Origin: JACVRW01 sp963846505
GTDB lineage: Bacteria; Actinomycetota; Thermoleophilia; Solirubrobacterales; Thermoleophilaceae
Direction of reading: 5' to 3'
Length of the DNA: 64,000 nt
NCBI GenBank assembly: GCA_963846505.1
Contig: CAWJWD010000001.1
Coordinates: 1,077,815 to 1,141,814, forward strand
The position numbers and the translations under genes were made by a program. The notes beneath the pieces are model-generated. The model made no database searches, was not told the DNA's origin, and saw nothing but the letters and a program-made list of their open reading frames with translations. The first letter of the stretch is position 1. Each line of letters begins with the position of its first letter. This document shows positions 38,652 to 47,491 of the stretch, piece after piece.

Positions 38652-40531
38652 GAAAGCTCGGGTCCTCAGTCAGCGTTCGCCGCCTCGGACAGGTCGGCGT
38701 CGACGCCTGCCTGCTCGCGCTCGCGTACTACCTCGCCTTCCTGCTGCGCTTCGACGGCGAGATCCCGCGCCGCTACGACAACCTGATCGAGGACACGATC
38801 GTGATCGCGGTCGCGATGAAGCTCGTGATCTTCGCGCTCTTCGGGCTGTACTCCAAGCTCTGGCGCTTCGTCGACCAGAAGGACTTCGAGTCGATCCTGA
38901 AGGCGGTGCTGGTCTCCAGCTTCATGCTGATCGGGGTCCTGTTCCTGTTCTCGATCGGCCGCCACGACCCGCCGCGCAGCGTCGTCGCCTTCGACTTCCT
39001 GCTCACGCTCGTGTTCGTCTGCGGCGTGCGCTTCGCCGTCCGCTATGCCGTCGAGCGACCGACGCGCGGGCAGATGCTCGACCGCGCCGCGCGCGACGTG
39101 CTGATCGTCGGCGCCGGCAACGGCGGGCAGCAGGTCGCCTCCGAGCTGCGCCGCAACCCCGGGCTGCACAGCGTCCCGATCGGCTTCGTCGACGACGACC
39201 CGCGCAAGCAGGGCATGCGCGTCGCCGGCCACAAGGTGCTCGGCACGACCGACGAGCTGCCGCGCATCCTCGACGACGCCGGCCCGCACGAGGTGATCAT
39301 CGCGATCCCCTCCGCGCCGGGCATGCTGCGGCAGAAGGTCGTCACCGCCTGTCGCTCGCGCGGGATCGAGGTACGCACCCTGCCGACCACGTTCGAGCTG
39401 CTCTCGGGCGGCGTCAACCTCATGCGCCAGGTGCGCGAGGTGCGCGTCGAGGACGTCCTCGGCCGCGAGCCGGTGCGCGTCGAGATCGATCGCGTCGGCG
39501 CCTACCTGCGCGGTCGCACCGTGCTCGTCACCGGCGCCGGCGGCTCGATCGGCTCCGAGCTCTGCCGCCAGATCGCCCGCGTCGGACCGAAGCGGCTGGT
39601 GCTGATGGAGAACGCCGAGAACAGCCTCTTCGAGATCCGCCGCGAGCTGGAGGAGGAACGTCACTTCACGCGGGCCGTCGCGGTGCTCGCCGACTGCAAG
39701 GACGCCACCCGGGTGCGCGAGGTGTTCCAGGAGCAGGAGCCGTCGGTCGTCTTCCACGCCGCGGCCTACAAGCACGTCGGCCTGATGGAGGAGAACCCCG
39801 TCGAGGCGGTCCGCAACAACGCCGTCGCGACGCGCATCGTGGCCGCCGCGGCGGGCGAGGCCGGCGCCGAGCGCTTCGTGCTCGTCTCGACCGACAAGGC
39901 CGTCAGCCCCGCGACGGTGATGGGCGCCTCCAAGGCGCTCGCCGAGTGGGCGATCGAGGCGGCGCAGCACCGCTACAAGGGGACCCGCTACGCGGCGGTG
40001 CGCTTCGGCAACGTGCTCGGCTCGTCGGGCTCGGTGGTGCCGATCTTCCGCCGCCAGATCGCCGCGGGCGGACCGGTGACGGTCACCGACGACCGCATGA
40101 CGCGCTACTTCATGACGATCCCCGAGGCCGTGCAGCTGATCATCCGCTCGGGCGAGATGGCCACCGGCGGCGAGGTGTTCGTGCTCGAGATGGGCGAGCC
40201 GGTGAAGATCGTCGAGCTGGCGCGCAACATGATCCGCATCGCCGGCTACGAGCCGAACGCCGAGATCGCGATCGAGGTCGTCGGTCGGCGGCCGGGCGAG
40301 AAGATCCACGAGGAGCTCTTCAATCCCGGCGAGCGACCGCAGCCCACGCACGCGGACAAGATCGTCGCGGCGACGCGCCCGCGCATGGACGCCGAATGGG
40401 TCGAGACAGCCTTCCTGCGCATCGAGGAGCTGGTCTACGCCGGCGACGCCGCCGCGCTCGCGCAGACCGTCGCCGAGCTGTCGGCGGAGCGCTCGCTGAC
40501 GGTCAGCGGCGGAGCCGAGCAGGTCCTCTGA
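38648..40531 (+). CDS. Membrane nucleoside-diphosphate-sugar 4,6-dehydratase (PglF/CapD-like)
   Basis: A 627-residue enzyme that converts UDP-GlcNAc to the 4-keto-6-deoxy sugar. Four membrane helices lie in the first 130 residues. A Rossmann domain (VLIVGAGNGGQQVASEL) and a second, catalytic SDR domain follow, with TGAGGSIGSELCRQI, HAAAYKHVGLMEENP, STDKAVSPATVMGASKA and RFGNVLGSSGSVVP. The Met in place of Tyr in MxxxK is normal for this family. It overlaps the DUF354 gene as ATGA. It supplies the keto sugar for the aminotransferase upstream. Confidence 0.93.
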   Translation: MRKLGSSVSVRRLGQVGVDACLLALAYYLAFLLRFDGEIPRRYDNLIEDTIVIAVAMKLVIFALFGLYSKLWRFVDQKDFESILKAVLVSSFMLIGVLFLFSIGRHDPPRSVVAFDFLLTLVFVCGVRFAVRYAVERPTRGQMLDRAARDVLIVGAGNGGQQVASELRRNPGLHSVPIGFVDDDPRKQGMRVAGHKVLGTTDELPRILDDAGPHEVIIAIPSAPGMLRQKVVTACRSRGIEVRTLPTTFELLSGGVNLMRQVREVRVEDVLGREPVRVEIDRVGAYLRGRTVLVTGAGGSIGSELCRQIARVGPKRLVLMENAENSLFEIRRELEEERHFTRAVAVLADCKDATRVREVFQEQEPSVVFHAAAYKHVGLMEENPVEAVRNNAVATRIVAAAAGEAGAERFVLVSTDKAVSPATVMGASKALAEWAIEAAQHRYKGTRYAAVRFGNVLGSSGSVVPIFRRQIAAGGPVTVTDDRMTRYFMTIPEAVQLIIRSGEMATGGEVFVLEMGEPVKIVELARNMIRIAGYEPNAEIAIEVVGRRPGEKIHEELFNPGERPQPTHADKIVAATRPRMDAEWVETAFLRIEELVYAGDAAALAQTVAELSAERSLTVSGGAEQVL

Positions 40532-40544
40532 GCGTTCGCCAGCG

Positions 40545-41744
40545 GTGATCGTCGACAGCCTGGAGTCCCGCCAGCTCGAAGACGCCGAGGTCGAGCGTTC
40601 GGCGCGGCTGCGCTGGGACGGCGGCGAGCTGCGCGTGCGCGTCGCGCTGCCGACGGCGCTCGCCGGCCCGCCCGACGACGCGACGCCGTTCCTCGCGCTG
40701 GCGCTGCTGCAGTCGATGCGCCGCTACGAGGACATCGAGGTCGACGGCCTGGTGTCCGCCCGCTTCCTCGCCCGCGTGGATCAGCTGCAGACGCTCTACC
40801 ACGGCTGGGACCTCGGCCTGCGCCGCTGCGAGCTGCGCGTGGCCGGCACGCACGCGCCAGCGTCCGCCCCGGGACGCGCCGTCGCCTCCTGCTTCACGCG
40901 CGGCATCGACTCGACCTACAGCGCCGTGTGCGAGCGCGGCTGGCCCGGCCCGCTGGACCTGCTGGTGTTCGTCGACGGCCTCGAGCCGGGCCACGGCGAC
41001 GAGGACCGCGCGCGCGACGTCGCCCGGGCGCGAGCGGGTGCGGAGGCGCTCGGCCTGCCGCTGGCCGTCTGCCGGACCAACCTGCGCGAGTGCCTCGACG
41101 GGCTGATCGCCTGGGGCGACGTGCACGGTGCGGCGCTGGCGACGATCGCGCAGTCGCTGGGCGGCGGCGTGCGCCACTTCGTCGTGCCCTCGACCCACTC
41201 GCCCGCGAACGTCGGTCCGATGGGCTCGGGCCCGATGAGCGACCCGCTCTACTCGACCGAGGCCGTCGAGATCGAGCACGACATGCTGCTCGGCCGCACG
41301 CAGAAGACGATCTGGATCGCGCACGAGCGGCCCGACCTGCTCGAGCACCTCGAGGTCTGCTTCCTCCAGGCCGACGGCAACTGCGGCCGCTGCGGCAAGT
41401 GCCTGCACACGATGGCCGCGCTCGAGGCGGCGGGTGCGCTGACGCAGGCGCCGACGTTCCCCGACGCGGTCGACGTCGGTCGCGTCGCGCGCATGCGGCA
41501 CTCGCTGTTCGAGGGGCTGTCGGACTGGATGGACGTCTGGCGCGTGCTGCCGGACGGGCCGCTGCGGCGGGCGATCGCGACGTCCCTGCGTCGCACCGCG
41601 GTGCCGGGTCCGCGCGACTGGGCCCGACGGCTGCGCGCCCGGCGCTCGCCCTTCGACCGCATGAGCGGCTCGGCCGACCAGTTCGCCCGCCACCGATACA
41701 ACACCACCGTGTCGCTGCAGCTGAAGGGCAGGCCGTACCCGTGA
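40545..41744 (+). CDS. PP-loop ATPase-like protein in a glycan locus
   Basis: A 399-residue protein I do not recognise by name. It contains SCFTRGIDSTYSAV (about residue 110), resembling the PP-loop SGGxDS of adenine-nucleotide alpha hydrolases. HFVVPSTHSPANVGPMGS follows, then a zinc-ribbon-like CGRCGKCLHTMAAL near residue 285. That combination suggests an ATP-dependent amidating or thiolating enzyme (QueC- or ExsB-like) acting on a sugar or peptide. GTG at 40545. It shares a 4-base overlap with the next glycosyltransferase, so it belongs to the glycan operon. Substrate unknown. Confidence 0.7.
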   Translation: MIVDSLESRQLEDAEVERSARLRWDGGELRVRVALPTALAGPPDDATPFLALALLQSMRRYEDIEVDGLVSARFLARVDQLQTLYHGWDLGLRRCELRVAGTHAPASAPGRAVASCFTRGIDSTYSAVCERGWPGPLDLLVFVDGLEPGHGDEDRARDVARARAGAEALGLPLAVCRTNLRECLDGLIAWGDVHGAALATIAQSLGGGVRHFVVPSTHSPANVGPMGSGPMSDPLYSTEAVEIEHDMLLGRTQKTIWIAHERPDLLEHLEVCFLQADGNCGRCGKCLHTMAALEAAGALTQAPTFPDAVDVGRVARMRHSLFEGLSDWMDVWRVLPDGPLRRAIATSLRRTAVPGPRDWARRLRARRSPFDRMSGSADQFARHRYNTTVSLQLKGRPYP

Positions 41745-42853
41745 GGCTCGTGGTCGTGCACGAGCAGTCGAGCGAGTTCGGCGGGACCGAGCGGGTGCTG
41801 GAGGCCGTGCTGCGGCGCTGGCCCGAGGCGCGCACGGTCGCGCCGCGCTTCGCCGCCGACCCGCCGACCGGGCGCATGGGGCGCCCGGCGGTGGAGATCG
41901 CGCTCGGGGGGCGGCGCAATCACTTCCTCGGGCCGCGCTACGCCCGCCGGGTGGCGGCCACGCCGCTCGGGCCGGCCGACCTCGTGCTGAGCCTGCCGGG
42001 CTCCGGCTGGGCGCTGGCGGCCACGGCACCGGCCGGCGTGCCGCACGTCGCCTACAGCGCCGGCCTGCCACGTGCGCTCTACGGCCAGACCGCGTCCTAC
42101 CTGCCCGGCTACGCGCCGCCGCTGCGGCCGCTGATCCGCGCCGCCCTGCCGGCGCTGCGCGCCCACCACCGCCGCCAGCTGCGCGGCCCGGCGCGCGTGC
42201 TGACCAACTCGGCCTTCTCGGCCGCGGGGCTCGAGCGGGCGTGCGGGGTGCGGGCCGGGGTCATCCACCCGCCCGTGCGCACCGACTACTTCACGCCGGG
42301 GGCCGGGACGGAGCCGCGGTCGGGCTTCCTGATGGTCGCTCGGCTGGGACCGCAGAAGCTCGCGCAGGCCGCGGTCGAGGCGTTCCGCTCGCTGCCCGGC
42401 GAGCGGCTGGTGATCGTCGGCGTCGGCCGCTCGCTCGAGCGCCTGCGCGCACTCGCCCCGCCGAACGTGCGCTTCGCGGGCTTCGTGTCGGATGCCCGCC
42501 TGCGCCAGCTCTACCGCTCCAGCCACGCGCTGCTGTGCCCGTCGGTGGAGGAGTTCGGGATCGTCGTCGCCGAGGCGCTGGCCTGCGGCACACCGGCGGT
42601 CGCCCGCGCCCAGGGCGGCTCGGCCGAGATCGTCGAGCACGAGCGCACCGGCCTGCTGCTGCGCGGCGGCACGCCGGATGCGATCGCCGCGGCGGTACGG
42701 GCAGTGCGCGCGCGGGCATGGGATCCCGACCGCTGTCGCGCCAGCGCGGAGCGCTTCTCGGAGGAGCGCTTCGTCAGCGCCTTGGAGCGGGAGCTGGAGG
42801 ACGTGCTCGAGGGCGGGGTCCCCCGGCGGTCTGCGGAGGCTGCGCTGGTGTAG
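41741..42853 (+). CDS. GT4-family glycosyltransferase
   Basis: A 370-residue GT-B transferase. The N-terminus has VVHEQSSEFGGTERVLEAVL (acceptor side). The C-terminal donor side has FLMVARLGPQKLAQAAVEAF, RFAGFVSDARLRQLY and the E-x7-E motif SVEEFGIVVAEALACGTPAV. GTG at 41741 overlaps the preceding stop as GTGA. Its last 80 bases overlap the end of the opposite-strand gene. Sugar and linkage cannot be read from sequence. Confidence 0.88.
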   Translation: MRLVVVHEQSSEFGGTERVLEAVLRRWPEARTVAPRFAADPPTGRMGRPAVEIALGGRRNHFLGPRYARRVAATPLGPADLVLSLPGSGWALAATAPAGVPHVAYSAGLPRALYGQTASYLPGYAPPLRPLIRAALPALRAHHRRQLRGPARVLTNSAFSAAGLERACGVRAGVIHPPVRTDYFTPGAGTEPRSGFLMVARLGPQKLAQAAVEAFRSLPGERLVIVGVGRSLERLRALAPPNVRFAGFVSDARLRQLYRSSHALLCPSVEEFGIVVAEALACGTPAVARAQGGSAEIVEHERTGLLLRGGTPDAIAAAVRAVRARAWDPDRCRASAERFSEERFVSALERELEDVLEGGVPRRSAEAALV

Positions 42854-45308
42854 CTCGCTCGGCGCCGAGTGCCGCTCGCGCGAGCTGCTCGACGTCCTGC
42901 GCGAACCGGGTCGAGCCGTGGCGCTCGATCAGCAACGGCCGTGCTCCGGCGGCCCGCTCGCGCTCGCCGGCGGGATCGGCGGCGACGGCGCGCAGGGCGC
43001 CGGCCAGCTCGCCGACGTCGGCTTCTCCCCAGCGCTGGCCGTGGTAGAGCGGGTTGAGCACCTCGTCGGCGGGGCGCACCGGCACCAGCTCGCCCCCGAC
43101 GAGCCGCACGCCCGGCAGGTCCGCCATCCACTCCTCGTTGCCGCCGAAGCGCGTCCCGATCGCCGGCAGCCCGCAGGCCAGCGCCTCCATCCACGTCCGC
43201 CCCCAGGCCTCGCCGCGGGAGGCCGAGACGTAGGCGTCCGCCGCGGCGTAGATGCGCGGCATCGCCGCCGCGGGCAGCATGCGCGACAGCACTCGCACCG
43301 GCGCGTGCGGTGCGCCGCCGAGCTCACGGCGCAGGAAGTCCTCGATGCGCGCGTCGACCTGCTCGTCGGCCAGCTCGCGCACGGAGCCGGTCTTGAGCAG
43401 CAGCGCGACCGGGTCGTGCGGCTCGAAGGCACGCGCCCAGGCCAGCAGCAGCTGGCGCCAGCCCTTGCGCTCGGAGAAGTCGAAGGTCGACAGGAACAGC
43501 ATCCGCCCGGGGGGCGCGGCGACCGGCCAGGGCTCGAGACCGGGGCGCAGGGCGTCGAAGTCGATCGTCTGCCCGAGCACCCGCAGGCGCTCCGGCGGGA
43601 CGCCGCCGCGCTCGAAGGCGTCGGCGTTGCGGCGACAGGTCGCCCAGACCTCGTCCATCTCCAGCAGCCACTCGAGCCACTCGGCGGGCAGGGTGTCGGT
43701 CTCCCACTCGGGTCGGGCGACGTTGACCGCGCCCGGCCGCTCGCGCCGGTGGGGCAGCGGACGGTAGTGGTGCACCGCCAGCGCTGGTTGACGCACGGGG
43801 CGGCCGAGCGCCGTGCGCAGCAGCTCGCGGTCGGCCGGCGCCACCAAGGCCGGGTCGCCGAGCTCGTCGACGTTGCGGGCGGCCGGCTGCAGTCCGGCCC
43901 GCTCGAGTGCACGCACCGCCGAGCGCGCCTCGTCGGCGAGTCCCGAGGGGTGATAGGCGTGCGGCAGCATCCAGACGATGCTCGGCCGGGCGGCGTGCAC
44001 CCGCGGGAGGCCGTCCTGGGCCCTCGGCGCCGCAGCGCCCTGTCCGCTGCTGTTCGGCGCCGGGCCGTCTCGGCGGTGACGCCCGCCACCGACGGTCTCC
44101 ACGAGGAGCTGCTCCAGCCGCTCGAGCGGTCGTGTCGCGCGGAGCTGCTCGGCGGCGGCCAGCCCGGCGTCGCGAGCGCGCTCCCAGGCGACCGGCTGCT
44201 CGAGCAGCCGCACCGCCTCGACCCAGGCGGCCGGGTCGTCATGGGGGCGTACGCGCTGGGTGGCGGGCACGGTCTCCCGCAGGCCGCCGCTGGCAGAGGC
44301 GAGCACCGGCACGCCTGCCGCCATCGCCTCGACCGCCAGCCGGCCGAACGCCTCGGGTGCCTGCGAGGGGACCAGCACGACGCCGGCGTCGTCGAGCAGG
44401 TCTGCGAGCGGCAGGGGCGGGCGCAGCAGCTCCACGTTCTCGGCCCGCTCGAGCGCGGCCAGCACGGCCGGCGTCGGCGCGAGCGCCGACCACTGCACGC
44501 GAACGCGTCGCGGCGCCAGCGCCTGCGCGAGCGGCGCGAGCAGGTCGACCCCCTTGCCGGGAGTCCATTGGGAGGCGGCGAGCACCACCGGACCGACAGG
44601 CGTCGTCCGTGCCGCACAGGAGTGCTCCGGCAGGACCAGCGGTGCGACCACCTCCGGTCGCCGGCCACACCAGCCCTCGCAGGTCGCCGCCAGCGAGCGG
44701 CTCGGTGCCAGCAGCAGCTCCGCGTCCGCCAGCGCTCGCCGTTGCTCGGCCCGCGCGGCGAGCTGGCGCCGCTGCTCGGCGGGCGGCTGGGCGAGGAAGC
44801 GCGGGCAGGCGCGACAGCCGGACTCGGGGCGGCAGCGCGTGTCGGCGGCGAACGCCCAGGCACAGAACGCCTCGTGGCTGGGCAGCAACAGCGCGGCCGG
44901 CACCCCCGCCGCGTGCGCGGCCCGCACCGCCGCCGGTCCCGTATGCAACTGGCCGACCACCAGTTCGGCCGGCCGGCGTGCGAGCTTGTCCCCCAGCGCC
45001 CGCTCCAGCGTCGCCCGCCAGTGCTCGCGCCGGCGCCAGCGCAGGTCGCGGGGCGCCGGATCGGGAAGCACGCGCGCTTCGACGGCGCCGCCGCACCCGG
45101 CCGGCCCTGGAAGTCGCCGTCCTCCGGGGGCGCCCGCGCCGGGAGCCGGGACCTCGTCGCCGTCTGCCGCCGCCGGTTCCTCGCCGCCGAGCGACAGCAC
45201 CCGCACGAGGTGCCCTCGCTGCGCCAGCCCGGTCGCGGCCTCGGCGACGAAGCGCTCGGCGCCGCCGCGCGCGGGCAGCAGGTACTCGGACGCGAAGAGG
45301 AGTTCCAT
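42774..45308 (-). CDS. Two-headed glycosyltransferase (GT4-GT4 fusion)
   Basis: A single open frame of 844 residues with two GT-B units. The first begins ELLFASEYLLPARGGAERFV, contains a cysteine cluster (CRPESGCRACPRF) in its acceptor half, and has SQAPEAFGRLAVEAMAAG as its donor motif near residue 350. The second starts near residue 455 with IVWMLPHAYHPSGLADEA and has SASRGEAWGRTWMEALACG near residue 725. Both E-x7-E pairs are intact. About 40 polar residues link the units. The tail is proline- and arginine-rich and overlaps the convergent glycosyltransferase gene by 80 bases. An internal start for a separate second protein cannot be excluded. Confidence 0.82.
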   Translation of the reverse strand: MELLFASEYLLPARGGAERFVAEAATGLAQRGHLVRVLSLGGEEPAAADGDEVPAPGAGAPGGRRLPGPAGCGGAVEARVLPDPAPRDLRWRRREHWRATLERALGDKLARRPAELVVGQLHTGPAAVRAAHAAGVPAALLLPSHEAFCAWAFAADTRCRPESGCRACPRFLAQPPAEQRRQLAARAEQRRALADAELLLAPSRSLAATCEGWCGRRPEVVAPLVLPEHSCAARTTPVGPVVLAASQWTPGKGVDLLAPLAQALAPRRVRVQWSALAPTPAVLAALERAENVELLRPPLPLADLLDDAGVVLVPSQAPEAFGRLAVEAMAAGVPVLASASGGLRETVPATQRVRPHDDPAAWVEAVRLLEQPVAWERARDAGLAAAEQLRATRPLERLEQLLVETVGGGRHRRDGPAPNSSGQGAAAPRAQDGLPRVHAARPSIVWMLPHAYHPSGLADEARSAVRALERAGLQPAARNVDELGDPALVAPADRELLRTALGRPVRQPALAVHHYRPLPHRRERPGAVNVARPEWETDTLPAEWLEWLLEMDEVWATCRRNADAFERGGVPPERLRVLGQTIDFDALRPGLEPWPVAAPPGRMLFLSTFDFSERKGWRQLLLAWARAFEPHDPVALLLKTGSVRELADEQVDARIEDFLRRELGGAPHAPVRVLSRMLPAAAMPRIYAAADAYVSASRGEAWGRTWMEALACGLPAIGTRFGGNEEWMADLPGVRLVGGELVPVRPADEVLNPLYHGQRWGEADVGELAGALRAVAADPAGERERAAGARPLLIERHGSTRFAQDVEQLARAALGAERATPAQPPQTAGGPRPRARPPAPAPRR

Positions 45309-45341
45309 GCGGCGTCGCCGGTCGGGCACACTACCCGCCGG

Positions 45342-46301
45342 ATGGCGTCGCAGATCGCAGATCGCAGCGGCCAGGCGGAGCTCGAGGCTCTGAGGCCCGC
45401 ATGGGAGGCGCTCGCCGCGGGCGCCGGCAACCTCTTTGCGACCTGGGAGTGGGCGGACGCCTGGTGGCGTCACCTCGGCACCGCGCACGAGCTGCGCGTC
45501 GAGCAGGACCCCGCAGGGCGCTTCCTGCTGCCCCTCTGCCGCGCGCCGTCCGGCGAGCTGCGCTTCGTCGGCTACCGCGACGGCGACCGGCTCGGCCCGG
45601 TCTGCGCTCCCGCCGCGCGCGCCGGCGCCGCGGACGCGCTGCTGCGCGTCGCGCGCGCCGACGGCCCGTTGATCGCCGACGACCTGCCCGGCGACGAGCA
45701 GTGGCCGCAGCTGCTCGAGGCGCAGCCGCTGGAACGGACGTCGACGCCCCTGGTGCGCCTCGGCGACCTCGACTGGGACGGCTGGCTCGCGCGTCGCAGC
45801 CGCAACTTCCGCGAACAGGCCCGCGCGCGCGAGCGACGCCTGCTGCGCGCCCATGACGTGCGCGTGCGCCTGACCGACGCCGCGCACCTGGACGCCGACA
45901 TGGACGCGCTGGTCGCGCTGCACGAGGCGCGCTGGCAGGGTCGCAGCGGCAGCCTGCGCGGTCCGCGCGAGGCGCTGCAGCGCGACTTCGCGCGCGCCGC
46001 GCTCGCGCGCGGCTGGCTCGCGCTGCGGCTGCTGGAGTGCGCCGGCCGTCCGGTCGCGGCGCTGTACGCGTTCCGCTACGCGGGCGCGGAGTGGTACTAC
46101 CAGGCTGGTCGCGACCCGGCCTGGGATCGCTGGTCCCCGGGCTTCGTGCTGCTCTGCGCCGCGATCCGCGAGGCGTTCGCGGACGGGCTCGGCGAATACC
46201 GGCTGCTGCGCGGCGACGAGGCCTACAAGAACCGCTTCGCCGACGCGGACCCCGGCACCGTCACGATCCGGCTCGAGGGACCCGCGGATGCCGCTGGCTG
46301 A
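45342..46301 (+). CDS. GNAT-fold protein of the CelD/FemAB-like group
   Basis: A 319-residue acyltransferase-like protein. Characteristic segments: LFATWEWADAWWRHLG near residue 30, then the acetyltransferase core with LVALHEARWQGRSG, GWLALRLLECAGRPVAALY, EWYYQAGRDPAWDRWSPG and LLRGDEAYKNRFAD. Such proteins occur in polysaccharide loci and are presumed to acylate sugars or attach amino acids; the substrate here is unknown. ATG at 45342 is 33 bases from the divergent two-headed glycosyltransferase start. Confidence 0.83.
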   Translation: MASQIADRSGQAELEALRPAWEALAAGAGNLFATWEWADAWWRHLGTAHELRVEQDPAGRFLLPLCRAPSGELRFVGYRDGDRLGPVCAPAARAGAADALLRVARADGPLIADDLPGDEQWPQLLEAQPLERTSTPLVRLGDLDWDGWLARRSRNFREQARARERRLLRAHDVRVRLTDAAHLDADMDALVALHEARWQGRSGSLRGPREALQRDFARAALARGWLALRLLECAGRPVAALYAFRYAGAEWYYQAGRDPAWDRWSPGFVLLCAAIREAFADGLGEYRLLRGDEAYKNRFADADPGTVTIRLEGPADAAG

Positions 46302-46336
46302 GCTCGCGGCCGGCTCCCGCTCTAGAGTTCCGTGAC

Positions 46337-47488
46337 TTGCCCGAGATCGTTCAGGAGATCGGGGCCTACGCCGGCCTTGCCTCTGTGCTGGGGCTAGCGG
46401 TGCTGTCGGCCCTCTACTTCTCGCAGGCGCGCGACGTCAAGCGGCTACGCGAGTGGGCCGGCCGTGCCCCGGAGCGCCTCCCGGGGCAGCCCCAGCCCCA
46501 GCAGCAGCGCGTGGTCGCGCAGCCCCAGCGCGCCGGCCAGCCTCAGGCGCAGCAGGCACGCCCAGGCGCCCCGCCGGTGCCCGGCCAGCAACGGCCGGGG
46601 GCACCCGTCGTGCCCGGTCAGCAGCGCCCCGCCGTGCCGGGCGCCGCTCAGCCTGCCGCCGCGGCGGCCACGGGCGCCCGCCCGGCAGCGTCGACCCCCG
46701 CCGCCCAGGCCGCCCCCGCCTCCGCGGCGGGAGCAGGGACGCAGGCGCCGGCGCGAGACGAGAACGACGGCAAGGGCGCTCCGACCCAGGACGCGAACGC
46801 CCAGGGCACAGCCGGCGCGGCGGCCGCCGCGCCGACACAGGTCGTTCCGGGCAAGCCCTCGACGCCGGCGGGCTCGCGCCCGGGCAGCCCCGTCGTCCCG
46901 GCTGGTCGCGCGCCGACCTCGACGACGCGCCTGCCCAACCGTCCCGCTCCGCCGACGACTACGCAGACGCCGTCACCGCCCGCCGAGCCGTGGTATCGCA
47001 CGCCGCGCTACGTCGTGCTCGCGGTCGTCGGGGTGCTCGTCGTGGGCGGCGCTGCGGCGGCCGCGGTCACCCAGCTCGGCAGCGACGACGGGGGCGGCGG
47101 CTCCCAGCCCTCGCAGAGCGCCGGCAACGGCGGCCAGGACAGCGGCGGCGACGACGGTGGTCAGCGCCGGCAGCCGCCGGTCGATCCGGCCAGCGTCACC
47201 GTCGCCGTGCTCAACGGCACGACCGTGCCGGGACTCGCGGCGAAGGTCAGCGACGAGCTCGAGCAGCGCGGCTTCAGAGTCGGCAACGTCGACAACAGCC
47301 CGGATTCCGATCAGCAGCGCGCGGAGTCGGTGGTGCAGTTCGCCAGCGGTCACCGCCGCGAGGCGATGGCCGTCGGTCGCCGGCTGTCGATCGGCCAGCG
47401 CGAGCCGATCGACTCCGAGGTCCAGCAGCTCGCCGGCGACGCCACGGTCGTGGTCATCACCGGCCAGGACCAGAACGCGACGCCGTAG
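46337..47488 (+). CDS. Membrane protein with C-terminal LytR_C domain
   Basis: A 383-residue protein. An N-terminal helix (IGAYAGLASVLGLAVLSALY) is followed by RDVKRLREWAGRAPE. A long Pro/Gln/Ala-rich stretch follows (about 55-225), then a second membrane helix (about 232-252). The LytR_C domain (about 290-380) has VAVLNGTTVPGLAAKVSDEL and ATVVVITGQDQ. It lacks the LCP catalytic domain that LytR_C often accompanies. I chose TTG at 46337 (MPEIVQEIG); no ATG or GTG is well placed. It could bridge membrane and wall near glycan ligation sites. Confidence 0.72.
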   Translation: MPEIVQEIGAYAGLASVLGLAVLSALYFSQARDVKRLREWAGRAPERLPGQPQPQQQRVVAQPQRAGQPQAQQARPGAPPVPGQQRPGAPVVPGQQRPAVPGAAQPAAAAATGARPAASTPAAQAAPASAAGAGTQAPARDENDGKGAPTQDANAQGTAGAAAAAPTQVVPGKPSTPAGSRPGSPVVPAGRAPTSTTRLPNRPAPPTTTQTPSPPAEPWYRTPRYVVLAVVGVLVVGGAAAAAVTQLGSDDGGGGSQPSQSAGNGGQDSGGDDGGQRRQPPVDPASVTVAVLNGTTVPGLAAKVSDELEQRGFRVGNVDNSPDSDQQRAESVVQFASGHRREAMAVGRRLSIGQREPIDSEVQQLAGDATVVVITGQDQNATP

Positions 47489-47491
47489 GCC

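Noticed and set aside
38666..40351. 561-codon minus-strand frame opposite the 4,6-dehydratase
   Set aside because: His/Asp/Ala-rich product without domains, exactly antisense to a well-conserved enzyme.
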